A stretch of DNA of 64,000 bases, from NCBI GenBank assembly GCA_036346355.1, contig CM070580.1:16793374-16857373 (forward strand), given 5' to 3'. The notes below the pieces were generated by a model. It did no database searches. It saw nothing but the letters and a program-made list of their open reading frames with translations, and had not been told where the DNA came from. Both the position numbers and the translations under genes were made by a program. Positions 46,701-58,190 of this stretch are shown one piece after another. This stretch comes from Rhipidocladum racemiflorum (lineage: Eukaryota > Streptophyta > Magnoliopsida > Poales > Poaceae). Each line of letters opens with the position of its first letter. Position 1 is the first letter of the stretch.

Positions 46701-49139
46701 CATTACGGCATTGCCCTTGTGCCTTTACTCATCTCATGTATTAGAAAGCAGTAGCTAGTAAGCTAAGTTTGATGTACTAATTAACCAACTGCTGCTTACT
46801 AAAACAAATGGTACATTGCACTGTATAAGTACCTTTACATAGGAAGGAACATTTAAGCTTGATGTACTAACTACTAACCTGTCACTCCAACAGTTTGAGT
46901 TGTTTGAGAACATAGGCAAATTTGGAATTCATCAGTTTACAGTATCAAACAGAAGAAGCATCCAGAAAAAGAAAAGAAGGCATGAGTATCTCTCAAGAGC
47001 CCATATCTTCACATGACTTAACACTGATTACTGCAAACAAAAGATCTGTGGGATATATGTGTAATCGTACTCAACTTGCTAACCTGGGAGTGGCTGGCAT
47101 AATTGTTTATGATGCATATGCCTTTGCATCAACACAGCGTGACTAGGACGATTGTTCCTGACTTTCAGATAAAGAGCATCACAATTTGCAATGCAACAGC
47201 TAAGCCTGTGCACAGAACTTGACTCGTTTGCTTACATTTCCATACATGCATCATCTAAATGATCTAGCACTACTGTGAATTAAACCGAGTGCGTTTCTTG
47301 GGGGATACGCAATTGTCAATTACCTTTATCTTTATCCATGAGGGATAGCAATTCATCATCCTTCTTCTGCAAAGCCAACACTTTAATTGCAATTGTGACC
47401 ACTGCATCATTAAATTCGTTTTGTGTAAAACAAGATTACACGAAGTGGTCTTGCTTGGCGCATGGTGTTCGTCATATTCCATTGCAATTGTATGATTAGA
47501 CCCATTCTTCAGAATAACTTTGCTTGTATGGGGGAATGAAACACTCAATAGAATTGCTAAGATGCAGTTGCTTCACATGTGGCCGAAGGAAAGTAGACCC
47601 TATTCTCACTTCTATTCTCATTTGAAAGTTGGAATTTGTCGAAGTGGAATCCACTTCTCTCTTTTAAAGCTCTCCTGAAAAAACGAAAATAGTGCAACCT
47701 TACCAGCATTGAAGATCCATGGGACAGGTGCTTCTTGTTGGATGAACACGAGAAAATCAGTAGTCTATTCTTTTCTCATTAGCTTATCGTAAAAATATTT
47801 CGTGACACTAGTTTCAAACATAACATGTGTTTTGTGGATATCACTCATATCTGCAGTAAGACTTCTTACTGGCATTAGTTGGAGTTCTCGGACAGCAAGG
47901 GTATGGATGGACATAGAACACGGAAAAGAGAAAGTATAAAACATAACGACCTGGAAAACAGAAGTTGATTTGACTTCAGTTGCAACACGATGTCGTTTAG
48001 ATGGCTGTATCACTCCAAATGACTAGCTTTCTTCAGACTTCGTAGGGTCTTATACAGTGATGTTACACTAACCAAAAAAACATTTTTTTTTCTTTACAGG
48101 GCATAATAATAACAATAATAATACGAAAATTATTCAAGAAATGTGTGACAGGACAGAAGGGGATTAATGCACATTTATTTCCCAAAAGAGAAGAACAGAA
48201 CACTTCAACAGCAGCTTCTGAACAACCTGTGTCACTGTTTCCATGGGACTAGGAATACTGTGGAAACAAACAGCACCATCAGATTCTCGCTCCAACAAAG
48301 CGTCACCACTAGTTAAGGTGTCAGCGAAGAGCGACTTGTGATTGCTGAGTCTTAACACAGGTACTCGACCACCATCATTGTCCACTAACAATGCTCGTTA
48401 GCTAGGTAGTTCGTAGTAATAGGCCCATCACTTCAAGGAAGTGTCACCTAGAGAGCATATTAGGTCACTCACCCTCAAAACTGAAGGGAAAAGGGGATCC
48501 CTTTCTTTCATTCTTCGATTCAGATGGAGGTTGTCAGTGGAGGGGTAATTAAACCTCACTTCCCGGTAGATTAAAAAATATGGGGAGGCAAGAATGACAA
48601 ATTTTCTGCATCATTACATGCATTATGCATGTTTTAAAGATTGCCAGTAGTGGATGCATGGTGTATGTGGATTTAACTAGAATGCTGAGGGGGTTACTAT
48701 ACCTTGAAACAGAAGGAACACGCATGTCATGAGTAATGATGGTAACCAAAATTGTTGCGAGTGATGCTTGGTGACTAGGTCGCATGTCACGCTAGCAGTC
48801 TAGCTTATCCAAGTTGATGATAATATTTTGATTCTTTTCCCTGCATGTGAATCAAAATGGGGTGTTTTTCTAAGATCAGGATGTGCCCTAGCAGGTATTG
48901 TGCATGTTTCGGTCTACTTGCTTTCGATTTAGAATACGCACTCTTTCTATCTAGACACGTATCTCTGTCTAGCCTAACAGACATGCTTTTGGCAGCCAAG
49001 TTCATTTCAAAGACACGTTGTGGTCAAATTTGATTTTGACAAATATCTGTATTGAGAGACGGAATGGCGACATATATATCATAGAACAAATCCTATGATA
49101 CTGTGTGACGTGTCTATTGTGAAGAAAACCGATATGCAG
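43791..49139. other. Long intergenic stretch, no gene supported
   Basis: Only small structures are visible. There is a (GGT)n run at 44331-44359 and a poly-A run at about 44937-44951. 45365-45510 begins and ends with AATACC.CGCAGTTCTG and may be a small repeat. At about 47320-47370 on the minus strand, KKDDELLSLMDKDK lies between an AG and a GT and looks exon-like, but no neighbouring exons were found. No transposon with clear ends was recognised. Confidence 0.4.
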
Positions 49140-49147
49140 TGCACAAG

Positions 49148-49720
49148 TAGGGATGAAAACGGGTCGGATACGGGAGGATATTGTTTTTCCCGTATCCTAA
49201 CCCATATTATTTTCTCGGATTCGGAATCTGATACGGGCTAGCCGGATACGGATACGAATCCGGGTTATTCGGGATACGGATCAGGTTGGAAACGGATAAA
49301 GATATACGGATAATGCACGCATATATAAAGTAATATATGTTAAATTAAACCATACGAGTACATAATTATAGCAGTAACTTATGTATCAATCAAACCTAAT
49401 AGACGTCATAGAAAGAATGTGCTACTTTAGAATCAATAGAACCATCTAATTGCCAATAAAATATGGGCTAATATTGGGGGAAAAATATGATGAAATGGGT
49501 TGTATGTTGTTGATATCCGAATAGGAAATATCCGGTTATCCGATCCGAATATCCAAATAGAAAATATCTGGATATTCGAATAGAAAATATCCGAATATCC
49601 GGATCCGATATTGTATCCGCCGGAGATCCGGGCGAATAGCTATATTCGGGATACGGATCGGGTTTTAAGCGGATTCGAGATCGAATCGGGCGGATATTTC
49701 CTGTCCTATTTTCACCCCTA
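49148..49720. mobile_element. hAT MITE with GGATACGG-rich interior
   Basis: 573 bp. The left end TAGGGATGAAAACGGG and the inverted right end TAGGGGTGAAAATAGG pair, and a perfect 8-bp duplication TGCACAAG lies at 49140-49147 and 49721-49728. The interior is built from short GGATACGG and ATATCCG words, many of them inverted, typical of non-autonomous hAT elements. No transposase. Confidence 0.9.
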
Positions 49721-49734
49721 TGCACAAGGAACCA

Positions 49735-51028
49735 ATTGGTCTACTGGTCTTTATATATTTAGCAAGTGATAGAATAACAAGATTAGATTACACTCTCTAG
49801 CGGCAACAAACTTGTGTTGCCAGATATGCTACAATCAGCTGGCGACAGACTTCAGAGATTACAACAGAAAGATATTAACTTAACTACAACTATCTTATCC
49901 TTGGTATACAGAATCTCTTATCTATTAACCCCCCCCCCCCTCAATCTCAACTTGTATCAAGAAGGTTGAGATTGTGCTGAAGTCTGAAGAATGATTCCTG
50001 TGACAACGGCTTTGTGAAGATATCTGCCACCTGATCTCGTGAACAGATGAATCATACCTGCAGTGCACCAACAACAACCCTTTCTCACACAAAATGAAAT
50101 TCTATCGCCACGTGTTTTGTACATGCATGAAACACCGGATTAGATGTTAGATAGGTTGCACCAAGATTGTCACACCATAACTGAGGTAGACTAGACTGAA
50201 AAACACCGAGTTCCTTTAATACGGATTGAAGCCATATCAGTTCTGCAGTAGCATTAGCAATTGCTTTGTACTCCACCTCGGTGCTAGATCTTGAGACTAT
50301 TGGCTATTTCCTAGCACTCCAAGATATCAGGTTTGGACCAAGGAAAACTGCAAAGCCACTGGTAGAACACCGATCATCCAGGCAGGCAGCCTAGTCGGCG
50401 TTTGAAAAAGCACTAAAAAATGTGTCTTTGCCTTATGAATATGCAACCCCAAATTGACAATTCCTTTGAGAAACCTCAATATTCTTTTTACTACTGCCCA
50501 ATGCTTATCACTGGGCGATTGTAAGTATTGACAAACTTTGTTTACTGAGTAGAAAATATCAGGCCTTGTCAAAGTAACATATTGGAGAGCCCCCACCATA
50601 CTTCTGTACAAGAATGCCTCATCTTCTGACAACAGCCTACCTGTTTCCTTGGCCAATTTTTCAGAACTTACCATGGGTGTCTCGGATGGCTTACAATGTT
50701 CCATATTCCCCTTTTTCAGCATATCAGAGATGTGCTTTTGCTATGAAAGAATAAGTCCATCTCCTCTCTTTGAGGCTTCTATTCCAAGGAAATAATGCAA
50801 GGAGCCCAAGTCCTTGATAGCAAAATCATCTACATAAATCAAGACAAAAAATTGTTACTCCGGTCTTTTTTAAGATGAACAAAGAAGTATCAGCCTTTGA
50901 GGCTATGAAATCCAGTTCTTGTAACTTCAAACTAAGACGTGCAAACCAGGCTCTAGGTGCTTGTTTTAAGCCATATAGAGCTTTTCCAAGTTTGCAAACA
51001 TATTTTGAATGTCGATTGTCCTCATTGT
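49735..51028 (-). pseudogene. Truncated Ty1/copia element (LTR end, RNase H, reverse transcriptase)
   Basis: Minus-strand blocks read from the right. YVCKLGKALYGLKQAPRAWF at about 50940-51000 is reverse transcriptase, followed by LELDFIASKADTSLF-like sequence. 50327-50722 (KPSETPMVSSEKL, FLYRSMVGALQYVTLTRPDI and HWAVVKRILRFLKG) leads into RNase H. 50085-50276 (MEYKAIANATAELIWLQSVL) is the RNase H C-terminal half. A run of 12 C at 49929-49940 is the polypurine tract on the minus strand, and 49735-49928 is probably the 3' LTR. The upstream part (integrase, gag) is missing: the frame is cut at about 51028, where different LTR-like sequence begins. Confidence 0.75.
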
Positions 51029-51599
51029 TGTATGTTCGAAAACGAGACACGAGGGTGAGGGCGGACAATGGCCGTTTCAAAAGCCGCTGTCCATGGGAGA
51101 GTGTGAGACACAAGGGTTTATACAGGTTTGGGCACTAAGCAAACACCCTACTCCTGTCGGTGTGTTCCCCCCTAGGGGAGTGGAGGGATGCCTCCTTGTC
51201 CGAGCTCCTCGAGGGACACACCAAATGCAATACTTGTATTCAATGGGAGTTCAAGTTACATGAGGGGGCTACAATGAGATTTTATAGGCACTCAGCCTTT
51301 TACACAAAATACCATCCTACCCCTGTTAGAGTGGCTTAAGTGGGGGAATCCTGGTCATTTTGGTGAGGAGGTAGTTGATCCCACGTCATCGTCCTATAAG
51401 GGTAGGCCTCCGACTCTGGGGTCTCACAAGGGACTTGGTGACCCCACTCGATGAGGGTCCCAAGGGGGCAGGAGGGTGCACGCTCATCTCCACAGCCGTT
51501 TGGGAGGTGCACCCTCTTACACCGGGCGTCTCCGCCATGCGCCCTACCGGGTAGGGGGCGACGCAAGACCCCTTGATGGGCTGGAGATCACCCAAAGTA

Positions 51600-51800
51600 C
51601 TCACTCTGGAGAGCTCGCGTAGCACTCCCGCAGGGTATGGGGGATCTCCTGTAGCACTCCCTCGAGGCATGAGGGGAACTCCCATAGCACTCCCGCGCGG
51701 TACGCCCGTGGGGCATGAGGAGATCTCCCATAACACTCCCTCGAGGCATGAGGGGATCTCCGGTAGCACTCCCGCGGGATACGCCCATGGATCATGAGGA
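51600..51800. repeat. Short GC-rich tandem repeats
   Basis: Four or five imperfect units of GATCTCC..TAGCACTCCC(T/G)CGAGGCATGAGGG follow each other with spacings of roughly 38-60 bases, some with an extra CGGTACGCCC insert. Frames on both strands are open across it because the units lack stops. Confidence 0.75.
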
Positions 51801-51920
51801 GAGTCCACGGTGTCGGCGTATTCTACACCAAGGTACCCGCTCCCCCGCCCTAAAAAAGGAATCAAGTGGCAGCCAGGGCGTGCTTGGGCCCACTGCCGCG
51901 GCAAGAGAAAAACCCATACG

Positions 51921-52250
51921 GTGGTCGCCCCGGCGGACACGTGGCGTATAGGCCAGGCCGCTGGGCGATCAGTACGGTGGTCGCCCCAGCGGACACGTGG
52001 CGTATAGGCCAGGCCTCTGGGCGATCAGTAAGGTGGTCGCCCCAGCGGACACGTGGCGTATAGGCCAGGCCGCTGGGCGATCAGTAAGGTGGTCGCCCCA
52101 GCGGACACGTGGCGTACAGGCCAGGCCGCTGGGTGATCAGTAAGGTGATAGCCCAGCGGACACGTGGCGTACAGGCCAGGCCGCTGGGCGATCAGTAAGG
52201 TGGTCGCCCCAGCGGACACGTGGCGCACGGGCAAGGCCGCTGGCGCACCA
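51921..52250. repeat. 56-bp x 6 tandem array
   Basis: GTGGTCGCCCC.GCGGACACGT anchors start at 51921, 51977, 52033, 52089, 52145 and 52200: five intervals of 56, 56, 56, 56 and 55. Units differ by only a few bases. Each contains CACGTG (ACACGTGGC), the G-box core. The array sits about 310 bp upstream of the TATAAA at 52560. Confidence 0.93.
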
Positions 52251-52843
52251 TCCCCAGGATAGTCCTGTCGAGATCAGGGACATTAAATGCGAATCGTGCG
52301 CATTGAATGTGGAAGCATGGAAGCTGCAGCGTGGCGGCGCACCTTCCCCAGGCGCATCATGGCTTTGGGAGACGTCAAGACTGCACCTCACCCCGTGACG
52401 TAACGGGCGGCGTTGGTGGACATGGGGCCCAAGGCAGGATTGTGACAGATGCGGCAGACATTAATGTGACATAAGAATAGTGACGGGCGCATTAAATACG
52501 CGTAGTGATGTAATGATGGGGTGGCGGTGCAAGCCTCCCATGCGCCGTCGGCCCAGAAGTATAAAGGGCCAGGGTGCATGGGAGAAGGGGTTCGACTCAT
52601 TGTTAGTAGTTTTCCATCCTTTCCAGCAAGAACGCAGGCAATACGAAGAAAGGCAGGACTAGGGCTATTACTCTTCGGAGGGCCTGAACCTGGGTAAAAA
52701 CTCTTTGCGTTCCCCCCGTTAGCCTGAGTCTCCCGGAGCCCCGATCGTCACCATCTTCCATTCCGAGGCGATTGCCCCGAAAGCCCCTGTCGAAACCTCA
52801 TAAGCACCCGTCTCGGAGGTGCCTGTTGGCTAGTACGTCGACA

Positions 52844-53995
52844 CACGGGACACACCCACGGGGTAAGAACTAGGAAGCAACCCAACCTCAACGCTCCCTC
52901 TGGGGAGCATGAGGGGGTCTCCCTCACCACAAGCCCCCCTGTCCCTTGGGCGCTTTAGGAAGTGCCCTAGGGTCAAGAAGTTTGTTGATTTCCTTGAGGC
53001 CAAACTAATTGCCCTTTCAGACTTAGACGACGCCATCTTCAAGTTTGAACACAGCAACGGGTAGTCAACCGCGAATACATTGCTTGTCACGGGCGCTAGG
53101 CCTAAAGCCTAATGCAGGTACAGGCTCAGGAAGCGAGGGCACTCTCCTAGGTGTGCGACATTGGCCCATGAGGTCAATTAGGAAGAGCATGAGACTAGAA
53201 AAGAGCCTTGTCTCATGAGGCTTAGCTGTGACCAGCTCCACTTGGACGCTGCTGTGCCCGCCTGACCCTGGGCCCAATCAGGCACCCAAATAGCGCTTAG
53301 TCCTGGCCAATTAGGGGCTTGTATCAGTGCCTAACCGAGGTCCAGAACCCAGACCCAGTGGAGCTTCCAAGGCCTCTAAAGGGCAAGGAGAGAATACAGG
53401 GGACAGGTGCCTACACGCCGCTTGCCCGTTCGCCGCCCCCTGGCTAGTCTAGGAGAGTAGAGCCCCTGTGTTTGAGGGCCCATCAAGGGCGCCCGTTCCT
53501 AAATGAAATGGATGCCTAACTTGATCGATGTCACGATCGCTTACTCCAGGAGAGGGCATTGATGCCAATGTTCGGGCGCAACCTATGGACCAGGGTGCCA
53601 AGACAAAGAAAGAAAAGGGGGCGGCACCGATTTCCTCATATCGGTGCTACTATCCTCCCCTCTCAGACTTCCCCCAGCTGCATGTCTCCTTTTCTTTGGA
53701 GTGCGCAGGTCAAGATAATGCTAGCTCCTTTGATTCGAAGGGAGTTCGAGTGCTACCATGAGAAACTGCCCCGTGGAGAGGAACCATCGCCTGAATCAGG
53801 TGCACGGTCTGGAATGGGCGCTGCAGCAATGCATCTGACTGGCAGAGGGCGTGTGGGTCCTAGCCCTAGGTTGGAGGGTGAATGACCAAGGTGAAGGATC
53901 TCATGCCTCCCCTGGATGCCCGCTTAGAGCGCCCCATCCTGGTTACCTTGGGGCGTTTAGGCCAATGCCCGGATACGCCCCTCGCTTGGGGGTGG
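52844..53995. other. Unrecognised GC-rich DNA
   Basis: No gene is supported. Minus-strand frames at 52830-53090 and plus-strand frames at 53528-53885 are open but unrecognisable. The composition and position suggest the interior of the LTR-like element to the left, continuing after the CAAGG element. Confidence 0.35.
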
Positions 53996-54968
53996 CAAGG
54001 TTTCAAATTTTGTTTTCGGATTCTATCTCGTGAGGGACCGAAATTCGAAATTTCGGCGAGATTCACAAATTTTGGACAAAATCCGGATCAAATTCAAAAA
54101 CCAAAATTCAAATCCGATTTTTTTTAACCGAGAAATCCGAAATTTCGCTGAAAAATCCAAAATTTTGTCCAAAATTTTTGAAATTTCGGTGAAATTCAAC
54201 TAAACAAAAAATAGTTCAAACGACGTAAAAAAATTTTGAAATTTTTTTGGATGGTCCTGCCACATAAATAATGTTCCTATAAAAATTTGAGATAATTACA
54301 AAGCCTGAGGAATTTTTAAAAATCTAACAGTGCCACTGTCCTGATAAAATGCTAACCAGCAAATTTCAACTGAATAGAAAATGGTGCAAACCACATTAGA
54401 AACTTTTGAAAATTTTTATGGATGGTCCTAACACATTAATAATATTCTCATAAAAATTTTAGATGATGATCAATCTTGAGGAATTTTCAAAAATTCAAGT
54501 AGTGCTACTAAAGACGGACTAACAAATTTCACCTGAATAAAAAATAGTTCAAACAACTTTAGAAAATTTGAAATTTTTTGTGAATGGTCCTAACACATCC
54601 ATAATATTCCCATAAAATTTTCAGATGATGAGTAATCTTGAGAAATTTGAAAAAATTCGGACAGTGCTACTCAAGACTAATCGACAAATTGAACCAACCA
54701 AAAAGTGCTAAAAAACACGTCAAATTTTTTTGTGGATGATCTTGACCCTAAATCCAATCAAATATAGTGCACAAAACTAAATTCTGGCAAAAAAAAACCC
54801 CAAGATTTCGGCCGAAATCGCTGATATCTCACCGAGATTTGCATGGTTACTGTAGAAATTTGAATTTTTTTAATTTTTTTACCCGGCCAAAATTTAGGAT
54901 CTCAAAGGGGTCCAAAATCGGAAATCTCGACCGAGATTTCCGAATTTCGGCCGGTTTTTTTATCCTTG
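53996..54968. mobile_element. CAAGG-family element, copy 1
   Basis: 973 bp, starting CAAGGTTTCAAATTTTG and ending TTTATCCTTG, so the outer bases are inverted (CAAGG/CCTTG). Longer subterminal inverted words (CGAAATTTCGGCGAGATT and CGAGATTTCCGAATTTCGGC) lie inside. Flanks GGGGGTGG and GGGGTGAC are a plausible offset 8-bp duplication. The interior contains about four degenerate tandem units of 150-170 bp anchored on TGGTCCTAACACAT (54253, 54423, 54585 and decayed at 54735). It matches 58191-59132 along its length. No coding frame. Confidence 0.7.
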
Positions 54969-56392
54969 GGGGTGACCATTTGGCCCAACTCCCGCACGTA
55001 ATTCTTACTTCTTGCCCGTGACTGCTTGCTTGTTGTTTGGCTCAAAAAATGAAAGTGAAGGGGAGAGGCAAGAGAGCTCCAGCCCCCCTGGTCGGTGCCC
55101 CCGCCTTCTCGATTTCTCCATAGCACGAGCCCCTTGCCGACCCCCTTTAACCGTGGGAATTACTGCCATTGTGGGCACCAGGGGAAGCGCGGACGATGCT
55201 GCCATTTTGCCCCTACTCCCTTCAGCGATAGGGGGCACAGAGGCATCCAATGGGACCCCCATTGGCCATGGTGCGCGAGGCCACATCACCCATGGTCGTC
55301 AGTTCCTCATCGGCTCGGCCTTGCTCTGCCCATGTGGATCAGGCCTATGGGTCGAGGGGGCACATCCGTCACCTGGACCAAGGGGAGCGTCACCACCGTC
55401 GGGCCGAGGGAAGCCAACGTGTCGGGATTGAGAGCCACTGTCGCCGGACCAAAGAGGAGCCACTGTTGCCAGACCAAGGAAGAGGAGCCGTCGGACCAAA
55501 GGTGTACCACCGCTGCTGGACCGGGTGTAGACTCGAGGCATGTGCCCATGGGCCGACCTTGCGGACCGAGTCCACCATGCCTTGCAGCTCCTGTCCCAGC
55601 GGGTATAAATCCTTCCTGCCTACAGCCGATGGCCAAACGGGCTGCGAGTGGGTCTACTCGGGAGGAAGCTACTGGTAAGGATCTAGTCCCACGCTTCATT
55701 TTTGTGTGAATGTGGTGGTGAATATAATCCCGGGCGGCACCTATAGTGCCCTAGTTAGGGGTTGTTCACTGCGTTCCGCACATGGGTATGCGTGAGGCGC
55801 TTAGGACAATCCCTAGCGACCCATGTGAATGATGAGGCCTACAAGCACCACCCTTGTGCAATAAGGATAGGCCGAATGCCCTCCAGCAGGGTGCTCATGG
55901 TGACACCCATGGGCGTTTGTTCAGCCTTGGGGCTTCACCATTTTCTTTGGACATACTAACTAGTTTTATCGGTGATAGATTCTTGCGTGCTTGCAATTGG
56001 AGAGCACAAGGCGCCTATGGGCACAATAGGGGACCATACCTCTCGCATGGATAAAGCCAATATGGCATGGTTATTAATCCCTCCGCAATTTGGGTGTGCT
56101 AAAGGGGATTCTTTCTTGCTTGTAGTCAACCGTCAATGTGATGTCCTGTCAAAGGGCAAGGACAAGGTGGACGAGGTGGCTCCCATCGGGGGACCCTCAC
56201 GTTGGAGATGTGGACATGATGGCTCCCATCAAGTTCACTGCCTTTGCAAAGTCAGTGGGGGACGAGGGTGATGCCCTCAAGGGGACGAAGGTAATCTATA
56301 AGTAATCTGAGTTGATTGCTGAAATGGATGTAATGCTTATGATGACATGTAATCCTTTTTTAGAGGGCCTGGCTAGTATTTTCTGAGATTAG
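54969..56392. other. Unrecognised GC-rich DNA
   Basis: 55095-55709 (plus) is open for 204 codons and overlapping frames exist on both strands. At 55395-55520 the sequence repeats GGACCAA.GG.GAGCCACTG-type units. Nothing matches a family I know. This could be captured or internal sequence of the CACTA element that ends at 56693. Confidence 0.35.
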
Positions 56393-56693
56393 CTAATAAA
56401 CAGAAAGAAGGTGATCTGTAGGAAAACTTATCACATACGATTCTAATTAGAAACCGTCTGTGATGTTCTAATATCACAGGAGATTTCAATCTGAAACCGT
56501 CTGTGATATTAATATACCACAGATGGCTCTAATTAAAACTTGTATGTGATGTCGTGTATCACAGATGGTTTAGAAACCGTCTATGATATTTCATAACATT
56601 GCTGACACATAATTATAGATATATTGGAACCATTATCGAATCGTCTATGATGATGGTTTCGAACCGTCTATAATAATTTTTTATGCAGTAGTG
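56393..56693 (-). mobile_element. Terminal region of a CACTA (En/Spm) transposon
   Basis: On the minus strand the right edge reads CACTACTGCATAAAAAATT, the usual CACTA terminus. Inside it, at least six subterminal units of AACCGTCTGTGAT or its complement ATCACAGA(C/T)GG.TT occur between 56440 and 56670. That is the dense transposase-binding repeat pattern of this superfamily. I cannot find the opposite CACTA end or a transposase in the window. Confidence 0.7.
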
Positions 56694-58182
56694 TACTCAG
56701 TCAAACCATGAACCAAGCACCAACACCAGACAGCTGTAGAGCTGGGTGTCGGCCTGGGCACAGCGGGCTCCGGGCCAGCCCGGTACGGAAAGGCCAACAG
56801 ATCAGGTCGGCACTGGAGAGGTTTTACAGGGCCGGCCCAGCCTGGAAGCACGGCGGGCCGGCCCAGACCCAGCCCCACTCCCTAGCAATATGCATGAATG
56901 ATTCGCAATGCCTTTCTCTTTTGATAGCTAAGCTGAAATTAGCCCAAGTTAACATCACATGTCAAGATAGAATATTATCACAATGCACGCATGTTCTGCT
57001 TGTAACAAGTATAAGAATCTTGGGTAGGTACATATATGCATGGTGCAGTTGTGGTCAAAGAACAAAGTTGAACACTAGCTAGTACCAGGCCAGCAGCATT
57101 AATTTAGAACCCAGCCAGCCAGCTTGCTTTGTTATTTGTTTAGGTGAAGCGAAAGGATTAGATAGGAGCTGAGTGTGTCGTCAGTTCGTCACCACACTAG
57201 AAGTAGTATTGATTATTATTATTATTATTAATCCAATCAAGGGGGCCAGGCAAAGACAGATGAGCTGAGAAAGATTAAGCGAGCAGATGGTTGCAAAGTG
57301 TAGGCAGGCGCATCGAATAATTTCGTATCTTTGTGGATAGGGAAAGCTATACCTTTTTTTTCTAAGTCACAAAGACGGGTGGGCATACACTACACAACAG
57401 TCACGGCGGGCCAAGTCGGGCCGGGCTGCCCAAACCCGGGCCATGTAGTCGGGCCGGATCGGCCGCCCAACGGGCCTCATTCCTAGGCCCAGCCCAGCCC
57501 GAATCCACTCGGGCCGTGCTGTGCTTGGGCTGGGCCGCACCGGTCGAGCCTTGGACTGCCCATAAAAAGCCCGGCCTATCTCCTAGGTCTAGACAACTGC
57601 TATAGCTAGAGCTATCACTTTTCACTCTTAAATCAAACGTGACAGAAGTAAAAGAATAGGAACCATATGAACAAAGTGACCAGAGAGAGAGAGAAAATGA
57701 AGATAGCAAGAGACACAACAAACAGAACAATCTTGTTTGAGTACCCGAGTCCTTGGCAGTGCTTCTTGCATTAAAAGAGGTCCCTAGAAACATATTCCCT
57801 CCAACAAATGCTAAGATCAGCAAAGCAAACACAGAGAGACGCTTCAACTTAATCTCCTTTACACAATCCCTTCAAATGCTTGAGCACTCAAGTTCGTTTT
57901 ATTGGCTTCCTGGGACTCTGCGTGCTTCGAAGATAACGAAAGGTCCATGCATGATGTAATTTCAAGTGCATTATTACTCGTAGCCTCGTAGGTGTCAGTA
58001 CGGGATTAAAAAAATGATATGATAAGACGACAGAATTTATGTCGCGTCAACACCGAGGAGGAGACGTGCAAACCGAGGAAGGTGGCCTCTCATGCATTCC
58101 CTGTTGTCCAGCAGATCTCTCATGCATTCCCTGTTGTCCAGCAGTCACATTAATTGCCAAGCTAGCTTGCAAGGTGTGACTT
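56694..58182. other. Intergenic, with GGGCCGGGC-rich patches
   Basis: Two GC-rich patches at 56735-56875 and 57398-57590, rich in GGGCCGGCCC and CGGGCCG words, lie about 600 bp apart in opposite sense. They may be the ends of an hAT-like element, but I cannot fix termini. (ATT)n lies at 57211-57231. A direct repeat of 31 bp (starting TCTCATGCATTCCCTGTTGT) occurs at about 58088 and 58119. No gene is supported. Confidence 0.4.
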
Positions 58183-58190
58183 GTTGGAGG

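Larger units (their letters stand above)
51029..52843. mobile_element. LTR-like sequence with tandem arrays
   Basis: This begins TGTTCGAAAACGAGACACG, immediately where the copia frame is broken, and may end ...GTACGTCGACA at 52843. Features typical of long grass LTRs are a TATAAA at 52560-52565 and, 120 bases on, CCTGAACCTGGGTAAAAAC. An inverted form of that leader (TTTATACAGGTTTGGGC) is at about 51118. I cannot find matching target duplications or a second LTR, so it may be a solo LTR, a rearranged pair, or something else. Confidence 0.4.

Noticed and set aside
47270..47548. Exon-like KKDDELLSLMDKDK between AG and GT on the minus strand
   Set aside because: No compatible neighbouring exons were found within several kb; too short to support a gene.
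55095..55709. 204-codon plus-strand frame
   Set aside because: No recognisable domain, competing frames on both strands, and it lies in suspected transposon-internal DNA.
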